From an uncultured Oscillospiraceae bacterium (GTDB taxonomy: Bacteria > Bacillota > Clostridia > Oscillospirales > Oscillospiraceae), in NCBI GenBank assembly GCA_944385535.1, contig CALWXR010000025.1, positions 1 to 40,291 of the forward strand: a DNA stretch of 40,291 bases, given 5' to 3'. The notes under the pieces are model-generated. The model did not search any database and was not told where the DNA came from. It worked only from the letters and a program-made list of their open reading frames with translations. The translations under genes were made by a program, and so were the position numbers. Positions 13,753 through 21,650 of the stretch are shown one piece after another. The first letter of the stretch is position 1; each line of letters starts with the position of its first letter.

Positions 13753-15714
13753 ATGACGGAAAAGAAACCCTATTATATTTCCACGGCCATCGCCTATACA
13801 TCCGCCAAGCCCCATATCGGCAATACCTATGAGATCGTTCTGGCCGACGCCATTGCCCGGTATAAGCGGCAGCAGGGCTATGAGGTGTATTTCCAGACCG
13901 GCACCGACGAGCACGGCCTGAAGATCCAGCAGAAGGCCGAGGCCGCCGGCATCACCCCCCAGGAGTATGTGGACAAGGTGGCGGGCCAGATCAAGGACAT
14001 CTGGGATCTGATGAACACCACCTACGACCGGTTTGTCCGGACCACCGACCCGGAGCACAAGAGCAAGGTCCAGAAGATCTTCCGCCGGATGTATGAAAAG
14101 GGCGACATTTACAAGGGCAAATACGTGGGCAAGTACTGCACCCCCTGCGAGTCCTTCTGGACGGAAAGCCAGCTGGTGGACGGCAAGTGCCCTGACTGCG
14201 GCCGGGAATGTGTGGACGCGGAGGAAGAGGCTTACTTCTTCCGGATGAGCAAGTACGCCGACCGGCTGATGAAGCACATTGAGGAGCATCCGGAGTTCAT
14301 CCAGCCCGAGAGCCGGAAGAACGAGATGGTGAACAACTTCCTGAAGCCGGGCCTGCAGGACCTGTGTGTCTCCCGGAGCAGCTTCACCTGGGGCGTGCCC
14401 CTGGACTTTGCCCCCGGCCACGTGAGCTATGTGTGGCTGGACGCTCTGAGCAACTATATCACCTTCTGCGGCTACGACCCCGACGGCAACCACGACGAGC
14501 ACTACAAGAAGTTCTGGCCCGCGGATCTGCACCTGATCGGCAAGGACATTGTCCGGTTCCACACCATTTACTGGCCCATCTTCCTGATGAGCATGGGTGA
14601 GCCCCTGCCCAAGCAGGTGTTCGGCCATCCCTGGCTGCTGGTGAAGGGCGATAAAATGTCCAAGAGCCTGGGCAACGTGATCTACGCCGACGATCTGGTG
14701 AAGCTGTTCGGCGTGGACGCGGTGCGGTATTTCGTGCTGCACGAGATTCCCTTCGCCGCCGACGGCATTATGACCTACGAGCTGATCATCGAGCGGGTGA
14801 ACAGCGAGCTGGCCAACATCCTGGGCAACCTGGTGAACCGGACCATCGCCATGAACAACAAGTATTTTGACGGTGTGATTCAGCAGCCCGCCACTGTTGA
14901 GGCTGTGGACGAGGAGCTGAAGGCGGTGGCCCTGGCCATGCCCGGCAAGGTGGCGGAGAAAATGGACCAGCTGCGGGTGGCCGACGCCATCGACGAGATC
15001 TTCGTCCTGCTCCGTCGGGCCAACAAGTATATCGATGAGACCATGCCCTGGGCCCTGGCCAAGTCGGAAGAGAGCAAGCCCCGGCTGGGTACCGTGCTGT
15101 ATAACCTGCTGGAGGCCATTCGCTTCGCCGCCATCTCCCTGAAGCCCTATCTGCCCGATACCGCCGACCGGATTCTGAAGCAGCTGAATGTGGAAAACGG
15201 CGGTCTGGAGAGCCTGGCTTCCTTCGGCGCCCTGGCGCCCGGCGGCAAGGTGGGCCCCGGCGAGATCCTGTTCGCCCGGCTGGACCCGGTGAAGAAGATG
15301 GAGGAGATCAACGCCTATAACGAGGCCAAGGCCCGGGAAAAGCTGCCCGCCTTGGAGATCGAGCCCTATACCCAGGAGAAGGTGGACTTTGACACCTTCT
15401 GTAAGTCTGACTTCCGGGCGGTGAAGGTGAAGGACTGCGTGAATGTGAAAAAGAGCGACAAGCTTTTGCAGTTCACCCTGGACGACGGCTCCGGCACCGA
15501 CCGGCAGATCCTCTCCGGCATCGCCAAGTACTATAAGCCGGAGGATCTCATCGGCAAGACCCTGGTGGCCATCACCAATCTGCCTCCCCGGAAGATGATG
15601 GGCAAGGAGAGCAACGGGATGCTCCTGTCCGCCGTTCACACGGAGAAGGGGGAGGAAAAGCTGAACCTGATCATCCTGGACGACGCCATCCCCGCCGGCG
15701 CGAAGCTGTGCTGA
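13753..15714 (+). CDS. metG: Methionyl-tRNA synthetase
   Basis: 653 residues. Class I signatures are PHIGNTY near residue 22 and KMSKSLGN near 300. A zinc knuckle lies at CTPCESFW...CPDCG (about 130-153). An anticodon-binding helical domain follows. A C-terminal tRNA-binding EMAP/Trbp111 domain starts at about 550 (DFRAVKVKDC, then LPPRKMMGKESNGMLLSA), which also dimerises the enzyme. It charges tRNA-Met. ATG 13753 is chosen because of AGGAGG just upstream; earlier in-frame codons lie in the T-box. Confidence 0.98.
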   Translation: MTEKKPYYISTAIAYTSAKPHIGNTYEIVLADAIARYKRQQGYEVYFQTGTDEHGLKIQQKAEAAGITPQEYVDKVAGQIKDIWDLMNTTYDRFVRTTDPEHKSKVQKIFRRMYEKGDIYKGKYVGKYCTPCESFWTESQLVDGKCPDCGRECVDAEEEAYFFRMSKYADRLMKHIEEHPEFIQPESRKNEMVNNFLKPGLQDLCVSRSSFTWGVPLDFAPGHVSYVWLDALSNYITFCGYDPDGNHDEHYKKFWPADLHLIGKDIVRFHTIYWPIFLMSMGEPLPKQVFGHPWLLVKGDKMSKSLGNVIYADDLVKLFGVDAVRYFVLHEIPFAADGIMTYELIIERVNSELANILGNLVNRTIAMNNKYFDGVIQQPATVEAVDEELKAVALAMPGKVAEKMDQLRVADAIDEIFVLLRRANKYIDETMPWALAKSEESKPRLGTVLYNLLEAIRFAAISLKPYLPDTADRILKQLNVENGGLESLASFGALAPGGKVGPGEILFARLDPVKKMEEINAYNEAKAREKLPALEIEPYTQEKVDFDTFCKSDFRAVKVKDCVNVKKSDKLLQFTLDDGSGTDRQILSGIAKYYKPEDLIGKTLVAITNLPPRKMMGKESNGMLLSAVHTEKGEEKLNLIILDDAIPAGAKLC

Positions 15715-15729
15715 CAGAAAATTCACCAC

Positions 15730-15755
15730 GCCCCCGGTTCCGCAGAGCCGGGGGC
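15730..15755 (+). terminator. GC hairpin after metG
   Basis: GCCCCCGG/CCGGGGGC stem, 16 bases after the metG stop. The U-tract is poor (GGTTCCGTCC), so it may be a weak terminator. Confidence 0.45.
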
Positions 15756-15775
15756 GGTTCCGTCCTATGTGAATT

Positions 15776-15805
15776 TTGGCACTCTGTTGCTGAGAGTGCT
15801 AAAAT
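15776..15805 (+). promoter_or_regulatory. CIRCE operator (HrcA site) overlapping the hsp20 promoter
   Basis: TTGGCACTC, nine bases, GAGTGCTAA (15776-15802) is CIRCE with one mismatch (G for A in the left arm). The palindrome extends outward with TGAATTTT/AAAATTCA. The same bases contain a sigma-A promoter: TTGGCA (15776-15781), 18-base spacer, TAAAAT (15800-15805). HrcA bound here would block RNA polymerase directly, giving heat-shock induction of hsp20. No hrcA gene is in the window. Confidence 0.9.
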
Positions 15806-15942
15806 TCACAAACTGTTCACGGAGGCGACACATAAAATCCGATTTCTTCCGGTATCCTAATCATAGAAAAAAGAAACACAGAGGCCCTGAAGATCGGGGA
15901 CAGTCATCCCGGGAGGGGCCGCAGGAATTTGGAGGAATTGTT

Positions 15943-16395
15943 ATGTTTGAACTCAGCCGCAGAATGAATCATCCCGTCAACCAGTATAACCCCTTCCGGG
16001 AAATGGAAGAGATGGAACGCCGGTTCTTTGGGCCGGCCTATGAGGACTTTTTCCGCTCCCCGAGCCTGGCGGAATTCAAGACCGATATCACCGACGAGGG
16101 GGATCACTTCCTTCTGGAAGCGGATCTGCCCGGCTTTGACAAGAAGGACATCCAGCTGGATCTGGACGGGGACACCCTGACGGTGAAGGCGGAGCGCCAC
16201 TCCAATGTGGAGAAGAAGGAAAAGGACAAGGTGGTTCGCGTTGAACGCAGCTATGGCAGCTACAGCCGCAGCTACGACATCACCGGCATTGACAAGGATG
16301 GCATCCGGGCCAGCTACGAGGGCGGCGTGCTGAAGCTTACCTTGCCCAAGGAGGCGCCGGCCGTTCCCACCAATCGCCGGATCGAAATTCAATAA
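15943..16395 (+). CDS. Hsp20 family small heat-shock protein
   Basis: 150 residues from ATG 15943, with GGAGGAATTGTT upstream. A Pro/Phe-rich N-terminal arm (NPFREMEEMERRFFG) is followed by the alpha-crystallin domain. That domain runs from FKTDITDEGDHFLLEADLPG to EGGVLKLTLPK, with the A-x-x-x-n-G-V-L signature near the C-terminus, and ends in an anchor tail RRIEIQ carrying IEI. It is an ATP-independent holdase that binds unfolding proteins. The gene is alone, controlled by the CIRCE/promoter about 140 bases upstream and closed by a strong terminator. Confidence 0.95.
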   Translation: MFELSRRMNHPVNQYNPFREMEEMERRFFGPAYEDFFRSPSLAEFKTDITDEGDHFLLEADLPGFDKKDIQLDLDGDTLTVKAERHSNVEKKEKDKVVRVERSYGSYSRSYDITGIDKDGIRASYEGGVLKLTLPKEAPAVPTNRRIEIQ

Positions 16396-16401
16396 CCGAA
16401 A

Positions 16402-16439
16402 CACCCGGGATTCCAAACGGAATCCCGGGTGATTTTTTT
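16402..16439 (+). terminator. Terminator of hsp20
   Basis: Perfect 13-base stem CACCCGGGATTCC with a 4-base loop followed by a run of seven T. Confidence 0.95.
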
Positions 16440-16499
16440 GAACGGAACGGATGGGGCGCGTTCATCCAAAATTTCATGAGCGCCTGGCTCACTTTTTCA

Positions 16500-16529
16500 T
16501 TGACATTTACAAAAAAGTCGTAGTATAAT
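16500..16529 (+). promoter_or_regulatory. Sigma-A promoter
   Basis: Perfect TTGACA and TATAAT with an 18-base spacer, about 50 bases before the small gene at 16581. The flanking DNA turns abruptly AT-rich here. Confidence 0.8.
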
Positions 16530-16580
16530 AATCTCAATAAGTAGTCGGAATGTGTTCAAACTTAGAAAGGAGTGACATTA

Positions 16581-16811
16581 ATGTTTAATATGTCTAAAAA
16601 AGCTTTTTGGGTACCATATGACGAAGGAGACGTCTATCCTACTGTTGTCAAAGCACACCAAGCAATTTCCAAGTATTGTGATGAGAATGGCGACTCATAC
16701 ACTTTTACAGGTGATGACGAAGTTGTAATTAACGACATACTCTATGAAATATATAGAGGTTATGAATCTGGAAGCCGTGGTAATTACGGAATTAAGTGCA
16801 GAGAAAAGTGA
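16581..16811 (+). CDS. 76-residue protein of unknown function
   Basis: ATG 16581 follows GAAAGGAGTG; an in-frame GTG at 16572 lies inside the ribosome site. The protein is small and acidic-aromatic (MSKKAFWVPYDEGDVYPTVV, then DEVVINDILYEIYRGYESGS) with no membrane segment. The consensus promoter, the ribosome site and the terminator at 16865 support a real transcription unit. The low GC and isolated position suggest recent acquisition. I do not recognise the family. Confidence 0.65.
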   Translation: MFNMSKKAFWVPYDEGDVYPTVVKAHQAISKYCDENGDSYTFTGDDEVVINDILYEIYRGYESGSRGNYGIKCREK

Positions 16812-16864
16812 ATTCCCTAGATTTTTAAAACTGATTATTAGTCGTCTGCTCGAAGCACTAGCAA

Positions 16865-16897
16865 GCAGGGAAACAGAGATGTTTTCCTGCAATTTTT
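16865..16897 (+). terminator. Terminator of the 76-residue gene
   Basis: 10-base stem GCAGGGAAAC/GTTTTCCTGC (one G-T pair), 6-base loop, then AATTTTTATATTTT. Confidence 0.8.
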
Positions 16898-17005
16898 ATA
16901 TTTTGAGAATAGTATTCAAAGCAGAAATTTAGACGAGAGTCTACTGACAAAGCCTAAATTTCGAGAGAGCAGTTTCTAAACTTCCACCAGTAATTATATC
17001 GTTTT

Positions 17006-17164
17006 TTACCAATCTTTGGTATATTCGATAAACTGCTTGTCGCTGATAACCTCCGTCTTACTCAGGTCGCTTCTCCAATTTCCGTAATTTTCAATGTCCA
17101 AAACAAAATCCCACACTTTGCGAAGTTCGGCGGGAATTACAGCTTTTATATTTGTAGTCGCCAT
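17006..17164 (-). pseudogene. 5' fragment of an SRPBCC/polyketide-cyclase-like gene
   Basis: From ATG 17164 the frame gives MATTNIKAVIPAELRKVWDF, then VLDIENYGNWRSDLSKTEVI and FIEYTKDW, then TAA. This is the N-terminal strand-helix of an SRPBCC lipid-binding fold (the W...V.d...y..W motif), about 52 of the usual 140-150 residues. The frame ends where relatives continue with the next beta strand. The following sequence is AT-rich and shows no continuation in other frames, so the 3' part was lost. It starts 26 bases after the stop of the MBL-fold gene and was probably the last gene of that operon. Confidence 0.65.
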
Positions 17165-17189
17165 TTTTACACCTCTTGCCCCGAAAAAC

Positions 17190-17954
17190 TCATAGCTGCA
17201 CAGACCAATCGTTAAAATTGAATATACCGCTTCCGTGATGAAGCTTTCCTTCCGCTTCAAGCCGCCTGAATTCATCTCTCATACGAGCTATAATTTCCGG
17301 TTGTACATCTAACGAGTGGTGAGCCGGAAATATTCTCTTTACCGGAAGCGCGGCTATTTTTTCCAGTGACTTCAGGTAAGCTTTCGGATCGGTAGAGGGA
17401 AACCAAGCTGTCAAAGTACCCTTATACACTAAGTCTCCGGTAAATAAATATCCTCTCTCTTTTTCCAAAAAACACATATGTCCCGGTGCGTGTCCCGGCG
17501 TATGGATTACCTCGATCGTTCTTCCCCCTAATTCAAGGAGTTCGCCGCCGTACAGCACCTTAGCTGGTTTGCCCTGAAAAAGCCGGTAGTCGCTGATATT
17601 AAAATCCTTTGGTAATTCACAGCGCTCAACAACATATCCCTTTATCATTACCAACGGCTGCGGAAAACTGCCGCTGAGCCAATCAAGCTCCAATTCGTGG
17701 GCGTAGAAATCAGGATAGTATTGGTGACCGCCGATATGATCCCAGTGAATATGCGTTGCGACAGCGGTTACAGGCTTATCTGTCAGTTCCGAAACCACCT
17801 TTGAAATATTGCAAATACCCAGTCCGGTATCGATCAGCAGGCTGCGTTTGGTGCCGTTCAAAAGATAGCAATGCGTTTCTTCCCAATGCTTGTATTCGCT
17901 TATCGCGTATGTACTTTCATCAATCCTATCGATTGTAAACCAATTGTTCGCCAT
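17190..17954 (-). CDS. MBL-fold metallo-hydrolase
   Basis: 254 residues from ATG 17954 (GGAGGA 5 bases upstream). The metal-binding THIHWDHIGGH lies near residue 85. Further ligands are in HTPGHAPGHMCF near 155, FTGDLVY near 173 and the final His in FPAHHSLD near 213. It is a complete metallo-beta-lactamase fold of the glyoxalase II/hydrolase branch; the substrate is not deducible. It follows the flavin reductase-like gene by 15 bases on the same strand. GC is lower than the backbone. Confidence 0.88.
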   Translation of the reverse strand: MANNWFTIDRIDESTYAISEYKHWEETHCYLLNGTKRSLLIDTGLGICNISKVVSELTDKPVTAVATHIHWDHIGGHQYYPDFYAHELELDWLSGSFPQPLVMIKGYVVERCELPKDFNISDYRLFQGKPAKVLYGGELLELGGRTIEVIHTPGHAPGHMCFLEKERGYLFTGDLVYKGTLTAWFPSTDPKAYLKSLEKIAALPVKRIFPAHHSLDVQPEIIARMRDEFRRLEAEGKLHHGSGIFNFNDWSVQL

Positions 17955-17969
17955 ATTTTCCTCCACAAA

Positions 17970-18617
17970 TCAGTCGTATTTCTCGATATGCACCGTCGCA
18001 ATCGCCGACTGATTCGGCTCTCCGGTGATCAGGTCTTGGGGGGCAGGCACAAGCAGCATAAATCCGTCTTTCCCGTATCGCTGTTCATATCCTTGGGCAT
18101 AGGCTTCTTCCACGGAGATATGCCGTACCTGCCCGATTACCATGGCCGTAATTCCCGCGCCGCTTAAATCCTGCACTTCTTTCAGGGCACATTCCATGGT
18201 GAGAAATGCCTCGCCGATCACAGGCGCATTTATCGTCTTGGCGTTGGAAACCGAAAAGCCCCCCGCCGCGAATTCGTCATCGTCCATTTCGTTCCGGTGA
18301 ATGGTATTGACCAGATCGTCATAACGGCTTATGGGAAGGAAGTTGATACAAAAGCATTTTTCCCTTTGAATGTTGGCATAGGTATGGGTATGCTGATATA
18401 GACCCCCCATCACGGCGAAGAAGGCGGTCTTATCGCCGTGAAAGCAGCTCCACGAATGAAAGCACACATTCGGCTTCCCGTTCTCTTTCCAAGTGGTGAT
18501 GGCGAACAGAACGGTGGGTATTCCCGCCGTTACCTCAAAATGGGAGAACAGTTCAAACGCCTCCGGATAAGCGGGCTTAAAATACTGAGGGAAATCCTTC
18601 CCGATCTCTATTTTCAT
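17970..18617 (-). CDS. Flavin reductase-like FMN-binding protein
   Basis: 215 residues. FMN-binding split-barrel fold: ITTWKENGKPNVCFHSWSCF near residue 40, CFCINFLP near 90 with NTIHRNE, a central GGFSVSNAKTINAPVIGEAF and a C-terminal VIGQVRHISVEEAY. Such proteins bind FMN and reduce flavin or small molecules with NAD(P)H. The partner is unknown. AAAGGAGCCGTT precedes the start. It is the first gene of the unit with the MBL hydrolase and the truncated SRPBCC gene. Confidence 0.82.
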   Translation of the reverse strand: MKIEIGKDFPQYFKPAYPEAFELFSHFEVTAGIPTVLFAITTWKENGKPNVCFHSWSCFHGDKTAFFAVMGGLYQHTHTYANIQREKCFCINFLPISRYDDLVNTIHRNEMDDDEFAAGGFSVSNAKTINAPVIGEAFLTMECALKEVQDLSGAGITAMVIGQVRHISVEEAYAQGYEQRYGKDGFMLLVPAPQDLITGEPNQSAIATVHIEKYD

Positions 18618-19105
18618 AACGGCTCCTTTCGTGAACTGGAATTTATTTTGTAATATGTTTATCGACTTGGTTCAGCAAAGGATCTGCCAGCGCCGGTAAG
18701 AGAAAATGTTTGTTGGTTCCTCCGGGCTTCCCTGAAAAATGGCGGGCTTAAGGCTGGGCAGTGATTGGGATGTTGTGTACCGATTCGGGCACCGTACCCA
18801 TTCGGCGGCGAAAGGGTATACCGGCACTTACCAAGTGCGCGCCGGGAGGGGTCCGGGGAGGGCGGCTCTGGCGCGGGAGCTGGCCAGCGTTCAGCGCCTC
18901 CCCGGTCGGCTTCTTTGCTTCCTTTCTTGCCGAGACAAGAAAGGAAGGCCCCCGGCAGGGTAGAGGAGCACTCGGACATGGGATGCGCCAAATCTTTCCC
19001 GCATTTGCATTATACTTTCTGACAGAAAATCCAGTTTCTTGCAGAAGCTGAATTAACCAGATAAGCATATTTTGTAATAACAGGTTTTCCTAAAGTTTCT
19101 TCCTG
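18618..19105. other. Non-coding stretch with one strong hairpin
   Basis: Overlapping open frames exist on both strands, but none has a ribosome site or family likeness. A perfect 12-base inverted repeat CTTCCTTTCTTG with a 6-base loop lies at 18918-18947. GC jumps from AT-rich flanks to very GC-rich between about 18740 and 18990, as in an inserted repeat element. No element ends could be defined. Confidence 0.5.
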
Positions 19106-19300
19106 TCACAGCTTTTTCACATCTTCCATATAGATGGAAACCTCGCCGCATTTTGGGCAGATTGCCACCTTCGGCTTGCCGATTCGACCGCCGAACAGCT
19201 TATTTTCATCTGCGGACATCACAATCCCGTATCCTGCCCCCTCTACCTTGACGGCGCAGTTTTCTTTCATTTCCGTTCCGCATCTGAGACACATTCTCAT
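19106..19300 (-). CDS. Small zinc-ribbon protein
   Basis: 64 residues starting MRMCLRCGTEM. Two CxxC knuckles (CLRC near residue 4 and CPKC near 50) make one zinc ribbon separated by a Gly-rich strand region. ATG 19300 is preceded by CGGAGG at suitable spacing; the longer ATG at 19324 lacks a ribosome site. Similar orphan zinc-ribbon proteins (annotated as nucleic-acid-binding) occur widely in Clostridia. The role is unknown. Confidence 0.7.
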   Translation of the reverse strand: MRMCLRCGTEMKENCAVKVEGAGYGIVMSADENKLFGGRIGKPKVAICPKCGEVSIYMEDVKKL

Positions 19301-19369
19301 ATACAGCATCCTCCGTTTCCACATTTCTCATAGCCATGATGTTTCCGCGTAATGGTACAGAGCCTCCGC

Positions 19370-20947
19370 TTAGGCCCTGATTTTAAATGTTTGAGGCGCA
19401 AAACGATATACCAAAATGCTTGCGACAATGCTGTAAAGCACACAGAACACAATCGTCATTATTCCAAAGATCATAATCGGCATACGCAGCTGCATGCAAC
19501 CAAAGCAAATGAGATAGGTCACGGTCAAAACAATCCGGTATGTGCCGCTTTTCAGTTCCGTCCCCGCGTTATAGGGCTGAAGCAGATAGTAGATCGTAAG
19601 GTAATGGATGGAGAAAAACAGGCTCATGCACAAAATGGATACGATCAGCACCACATAGTTGAGCGGGTTGTCCGTTCCTCCGGTAGCAAACAGGATCAGC
19701 GCCAGCCCGCCGCCGATGACCAGCGCCGGAACAGCATTGATCTTCATGATTTCACGAAGGCGGATCTGAAACAGCCGCAGGATACATTTCGGCTGCTTAT
19801 AAAATGAATAGGTCAGCAGGCTGTGGTCGCAGTTCATAAAAAGCGCCTGTGTAAAGTTCGTTCCACGGTTGATGGAGTACATAATAAACACAAAGTACGG
19901 AAGCCAGGTCATTACAATTTTATTAATGATGGGTTTCTCTTCCGGAAGCAGATAGATCCCCGCCAGCACCGCGGCAACGAGAAACGCGCATATATAAGAA
20001 ATCTTTTTCGTTGAGTTCCAGAGTATCTTTTTGTGCCGCTTGATAAACAGCTCATTTAAGTACTCAAAGCCTTTGCGGCTGCTGGTAATGGAGGTATCCG
20101 TGGATATTGTCTTTTCGTTTGCCTGTTTCAAAAGCTTCGTCGCGGCGGCACTGTCCATCTGATTTGTCAAGCCTGCCAGCAATTCTTTGTTGATTGCATA
20201 ATAGTCCCGGAAGGTGGTCAGCCTTGTGATACTTGCCATTCCAAGGGGAATACACACCAAAAATATACCCATTGATGCCACCGCAGGCACAGCAAAACCA
20301 AAGGCGGGCGGAGCATAGGCAATCCCTAAAAGCAGGGCGATACATCCCCAAACATATTTAGACAACTTGTTTTCGTTATATCCAAAGCCCCTTTTCTCAT
20401 AATCCCACAGGGTAACAGCCGCCGCAAACAGTTTCATGCCCGCTATGCAAAGGGGCAGAAGGAGGCAGAACCACAAAGGAACGTCCATATTCCTTCCGAA
20501 TAGGATCGTGAACGGCAAAAATCCGACAATAACCTTCAAAATGGAGTAGAAATAATTTATCAGCGTATATTCCCGCGCGTCCATTTTCATTAGGATCATG
20601 GCATAATATTTATCCTTCGTAGGATTAAAAAGATGGGTATTTACAAAACTGCCGATCACCGTTAAGAACAGTAAAATATGCAGAAACACTTCCGCTTCAG
20701 GCAATCCCTTATAGAGAATGCCAACGCCGCATACCATGGTAATAAAGTAAAGAAACTTCCCCAGGAACGTGGAAACAATTTCCCATAGCACAGACAGTAC
20801 GTTGGCAAAAATTTTAAGCCCCTTTACCCGGTACAGCGTTGCCGGAAGCAGCCGCTTTAACAGAGGAATCTGCTTCAGAGAAAACAAAATGCCATTGACA
20901 CGGTAGGTGTTTTTCAGGGAAAAGGAAATTATAAGCGTTTTATTCAT
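19370..20947 (-). CDS. ABC transporter permease-like membrane protein
   Basis: 525 residues from ATG 20947, overlapping the ATPase stop by 8 bases. About 12 hydrophobic spans fall in two groups (about 70-245 and 320-520), separated by a cytosolic charged stretch. The N-terminal 60 residues are basic and cytosolic. Tight coupling with the ATPase makes it the membrane partner of an exporter. No known substrate motif is visible. Relatives are found in small-regulator/ABC operons in Firmicutes, often tied to bacteriocin or antimicrobial resistance, but that is inference from layout. Confidence 0.82.
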   Translation of the reverse strand: MNKTLIISFSLKNTYRVNGILFSLKQIPLLKRLLPATLYRVKGLKIFANVLSVLWEIVSTFLGKFLYFITMVCGVGILYKGLPEAEVFLHILLFLTVIGSFVNTHLFNPTKDKYYAMILMKMDAREYTLINYFYSILKVIVGFLPFTILFGRNMDVPLWFCLLLPLCIAGMKLFAAAVTLWDYEKRGFGYNENKLSKYVWGCIALLLGIAYAPPAFGFAVPAVASMGIFLVCIPLGMASITRLTTFRDYYAINKELLAGLTNQMDSAAATKLLKQANEKTISTDTSITSSRKGFEYLNELFIKRHKKILWNSTKKISYICAFLVAAVLAGIYLLPEEKPIINKIVMTWLPYFVFIMYSINRGTNFTQALFMNCDHSLLTYSFYKQPKCILRLFQIRLREIMKINAVPALVIGGGLALILFATGGTDNPLNYVVLIVSILCMSLFFSIHYLTIYYLLQPYNAGTELKSGTYRIVLTVTYLICFGCMQLRMPIMIFGIMTIVFCVLYSIVASILVYRFAPQTFKIRA

Positions 20948-21650
20948 TTCCTTCCTCCCGCAGTGCCGCAATGATCTTATCCTTAAATTCGCCGCTGTCT
21001 AAATCCGCTTGCTCCACAACCTCCAGCTCTCCGTGATTGAGCAGTACAATCTCATCGCAAAGGTCCAGGGCCAAATCCATAATATGGGTGGAGAAAACGG
21101 TGATGCGGTTTTGTTTAAGCGAGCGGAGCAGCTGCTTCATTTCTTCGGCGACAACCACATCCAGGGATGTTAAAGGCTCGTCCAGCAGCAAGATGTTTGG
21201 CTGGGCGATGATGTTGATGAGCATTTGCATTTTGTTTTTCATGCCGTGAGAGTAATCCTTGAGCAGTTTATCCCTGTCCTCCGGCTCGATGCTCATATAA
21301 TCAAAATACTCGTCAATGCTTTTGGGATTATTAATGGATCGCTCATTGATGTCCATAAAGAACTTTAAAAATTCCCTGCCCGTAAGAAATTCCGGTACGG
21401 TAGGGGTGGACAGCACATACCCAATATCCTCCGCGGCCACCTCACGGCGGACTCCGTTTTCATCTTCTATGTAGAAATTCCCGTTATCCGCCTTCAAATC
21501 CCGGTTCAGGCAGTTGAACAGCGTTGTTTTGCCGGCGCCGTTCCTGCCAAGCAAACCGTAAATTTTACCTTCTTCAAATGTAAAATTAATGTCTCTGAGA
21601 ACTTCCTTTTTCTCAAAGTGTTTTGATAAATGCTCAATGACAAGCTTCAT
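20940..21650 (-). CDS. ABC transporter ATP-binding protein
   Basis: 236 residues. Walker A is GRNGAGKTT near residue 35, Q-loop VLSTPTVPEFLTGRE near 80, degenerate signature YSHGMKNKMQ near 134 (SHGMK for LSGGQ, as in drug/bacteriocin exporters of the BcrA class), Walker B NILLLDEPLTSLD near 153 and switch His STHIMD near 187. It supplies energy to the permease encoded next. The stop of the disrupted membrane gene overlaps its start by 4 bases. Confidence 0.93.
   Translation of the reverse strand: MKLVIEHLSKHFEKKEVLRDINFTFEEGKIYGLLGRNGAGKTTLFNCLNRDLKADNGNFYIEDENGVRREVAAEDIGYVLSTPTVPEFLTGREFLKFFMDINERSINNPKSIDEYFDYMSIEPEDRDKLLKDYSHGMKNKMQMLINIIAQPNILLLDEPLTSLDVVVAEEMKQLLRSLKQNRITVFSTHIMDLALDLCDEIVLLNHGELEVVEQADLDSGEFKDKIIAALREEGNE

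Noticed and set aside
13738-15729. Very long minus-strand open frame (over 660 codons) opposite metG
   Set aside because: It is antisense to a clearly identified synthetase. Its His/Val/Gly/Leu-rich composition is the typical mirror of a GC-rich coding strand, and it has no ribosome site or motif.
16744-16932. Plus-strand open frame overlapping the 76-residue gene
   Set aside because: It runs through the terminator at 16865 and lacks a ribosome site.
18659-19068. Several overlapping open frames on both strands
   Set aside because: None has a ribosome site, none resembles a protein, and all cross the CTTCCTTTCTTG hairpin.
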